Below are positions 63,360-64,000 of a DNA stretch of 64,000 nucleotides, one piece after another. The notes below the pieces were generated by a model, which saw only the letters and a list, made by a program, of their open reading frames with translations, was not told the origin of the DNA and searched no databases. This stretch comes from Gemmatales bacterium (GTDB taxonomy: Bacteria; Planctomycetota; Planctomycetia; Gemmatales; HRBIN36). The translations under genes and the position numbers were made by a program. Where the stretch lies: positions 16,496 to 80,495 of the forward strand of contig JANXCQ010000022.1 of NCBI GenBank assembly GCA_025060195.1, written 5' to 3'. How positions within the stretch are numbered: the stretch's first letter is position 1; each line of letters begins with the position of its first letter.

Positions 63360-64000
63360 ATGAGTGTAACGCTGGAGCAAGCGGTCGAGCCACACGTGGT
63401 ACCGCGGGCGGACGGGACACAACGGGCAGTCCAAGGAGAGCCGTTGCTCACGGTGGAGGAATTCTTAGCGTTGTGTGAGCGGCCGGAATATCAGGACCAG
63501 CGGTTAGAACTGGACGAAGGGAGGCTCATCGTCATGCCACCAGCAGGCGATTTGCACGGTACGGAGTGCTGGCTAGTTAGTCGCTTGCTCACGAAATACA
63601 TTGAGGCTAGCGGGACAGGCCGTTTGGCCACGAACGATCCGGGTTTAGTCTTGAGCCGCGAGTCGGGTGTTGTGCGTGCACCGGATGTGGCCTACTATCG
63701 GGAGAGCGTGGCGTTGTCTGAGATTCCGTCGGGGCTGGCGGAACGGTTGCCGCAGTTAGTGGTGGAGGTGTTATCGCCGAGTGATCGGCCCAATGATGTC
63801 GCACGGAAAGTGCAACAGTATCTGCGGGCGGGGATTGAGATGGTCTGGGTGGTGGAACCGCAGGATCGCACCGTGGCGGTGTATCGCCGAGGGCGGGAAC
63901 CCCAGGTGCTGGGCGAGAACGAGACTCTGAGCGGCGAAGTCGTTCTGCAATGTTTCAGTGTTCCCGTGGACGATTTATTAGGGTTGACTGGAATGGATTT
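63360..64000 (+). CDS. Uma2-family putative restriction-like endonuclease, 3' end cut off
   Basis: 213 codons are visible and the frame is open at the right edge, so the stop is outside. Uma2 (DUF820, PD-(D/E)XK fold) features: LLTVEEFLALCERPEYQDQRLELDEGRLIVMPPAG, the DPGLVLSRESGVVRAPDVAYY block with catalytic D, and LPQLVVEVLSPSDRPNDVARKVQQYLRAGIEMVWVVEP with E-V-L and K. A GGAGAG is six bases before the ATG. These genes are numerous in cyanobacteria and planctomycetes and their job is unclear. Confidence 0.85.
   Translation, partial: MSVTLEQAVEPHVVPRADGTQRAVQGEPLLTVEEFLALCERPEYQDQRLELDEGRLIVMPPAGDLHGTECWLVSRLLTKYIEASGTGRLATNDPGLVLSRESGVVRAPDVAYYRESVALSEIPSGLAERLPQLVVEVLSPSDRPNDVARKVQQYLRAGIEMVWVVEPQDRTVAVYRRGREPQVLGENETLSGEVVLQCFSVPVDDLLGLTGMD

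Overview
The window reads as a chromosomal segment of a free-living Gram-negative-type bacterium with moderately high GC. It most likely comes from the Planctomycetota (Gemmataceae-like). The grounds are recalled family resemblance: many secreted or membrane hypotheticals of planctomycetal type, TolC-type outer-membrane proteins, a PurS-like/PurL fusion, and a dnaN-DUF721-gyrB block without an adjacent dnaA. No 16S rRNA gene is present, so the assignment is an inference.

Layout. 1-7.8 kb: a TolC-like protein running off the left edge, secreted and coiled-coil hypotheticals, a DASS anion transporter and a BON-like protein. 7.8-12.5 kb: a compact minus-strand set of Mu-like virion head genes (portal, protease/scaffold, decoration-like, major head protein, one unknown) with no terminase, tail or integrase gene. 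12.5-23.2 kb: two gene-poor stretches with degenerate repeats around a SLOG-type molybdenum-carrier protein, a TPR protein, a tyrA-purL-SDR operon, tRNA-Pro(CGG), and a MOT1 molybdate transporter whose 3' end is antisense to that tRNA. 23.2-31 kb: an uncharacterised gene, a parvulin isomerase, and the most interesting unit, a SAM-I riboswitch with terminator ahead of a threonine-synthase-like gene, a small membrane protein, a CysO/MoaD/ThiS-like sulfur carrier ending in GG, a small anchored protein, a WD40-like protein and a MoeB/ThiF-like activating enzyme. 31-44 kb: a TSR3-like protein, a DUF4038 glycosidase, a HAD phosphatase, folC, DUF72 plus a stand-alone LigD-type phosphoesterase, a D-aminoacylase, a SIMPL protein, a MerR regulator pair, and an xdhC-mocA pair. 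44-50.5 kb: a structured leader RNA candidate before a UPF0316 membrane protein, then infC (AUU start), rpmI, rplT, pheS and pheT. 50.5-58.5 kb: a PhnD/TolC pair, a 2H phosphoesterase, UspA, a CBS-pair protein, a zinc-ribbon/FHA membrane protein pair and a thioesterase. 58.5-64 kb: dnaN, a DUF721 (DciA-like) gene, gyrB and a partial Uma2-family nuclease.

How genes may work together. The SAM-I aptamer implies that the threonine-synthase-like/sulfur-carrier/MoeB operon responds to methionine or SAM supply. Sulfur-carrier and activating-enzyme genes next to a PLP enzyme of O-phosphohomoserine chemistry suggest protein-thiocarboxylate-dependent homocysteine synthesis. That function is inferred, not shown. 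A second theme is molybdenum: MOT1 transporter, putative molybdenum carrier, MoeB-like enzyme, XdhC and MocA, with no molybdoenzyme structural gene in the window. The orphan head-gene set is either a decayed prophage, part of a split gene-transfer-agent-like element, or a domesticated capsid. Sequence alone cannot choose among these.
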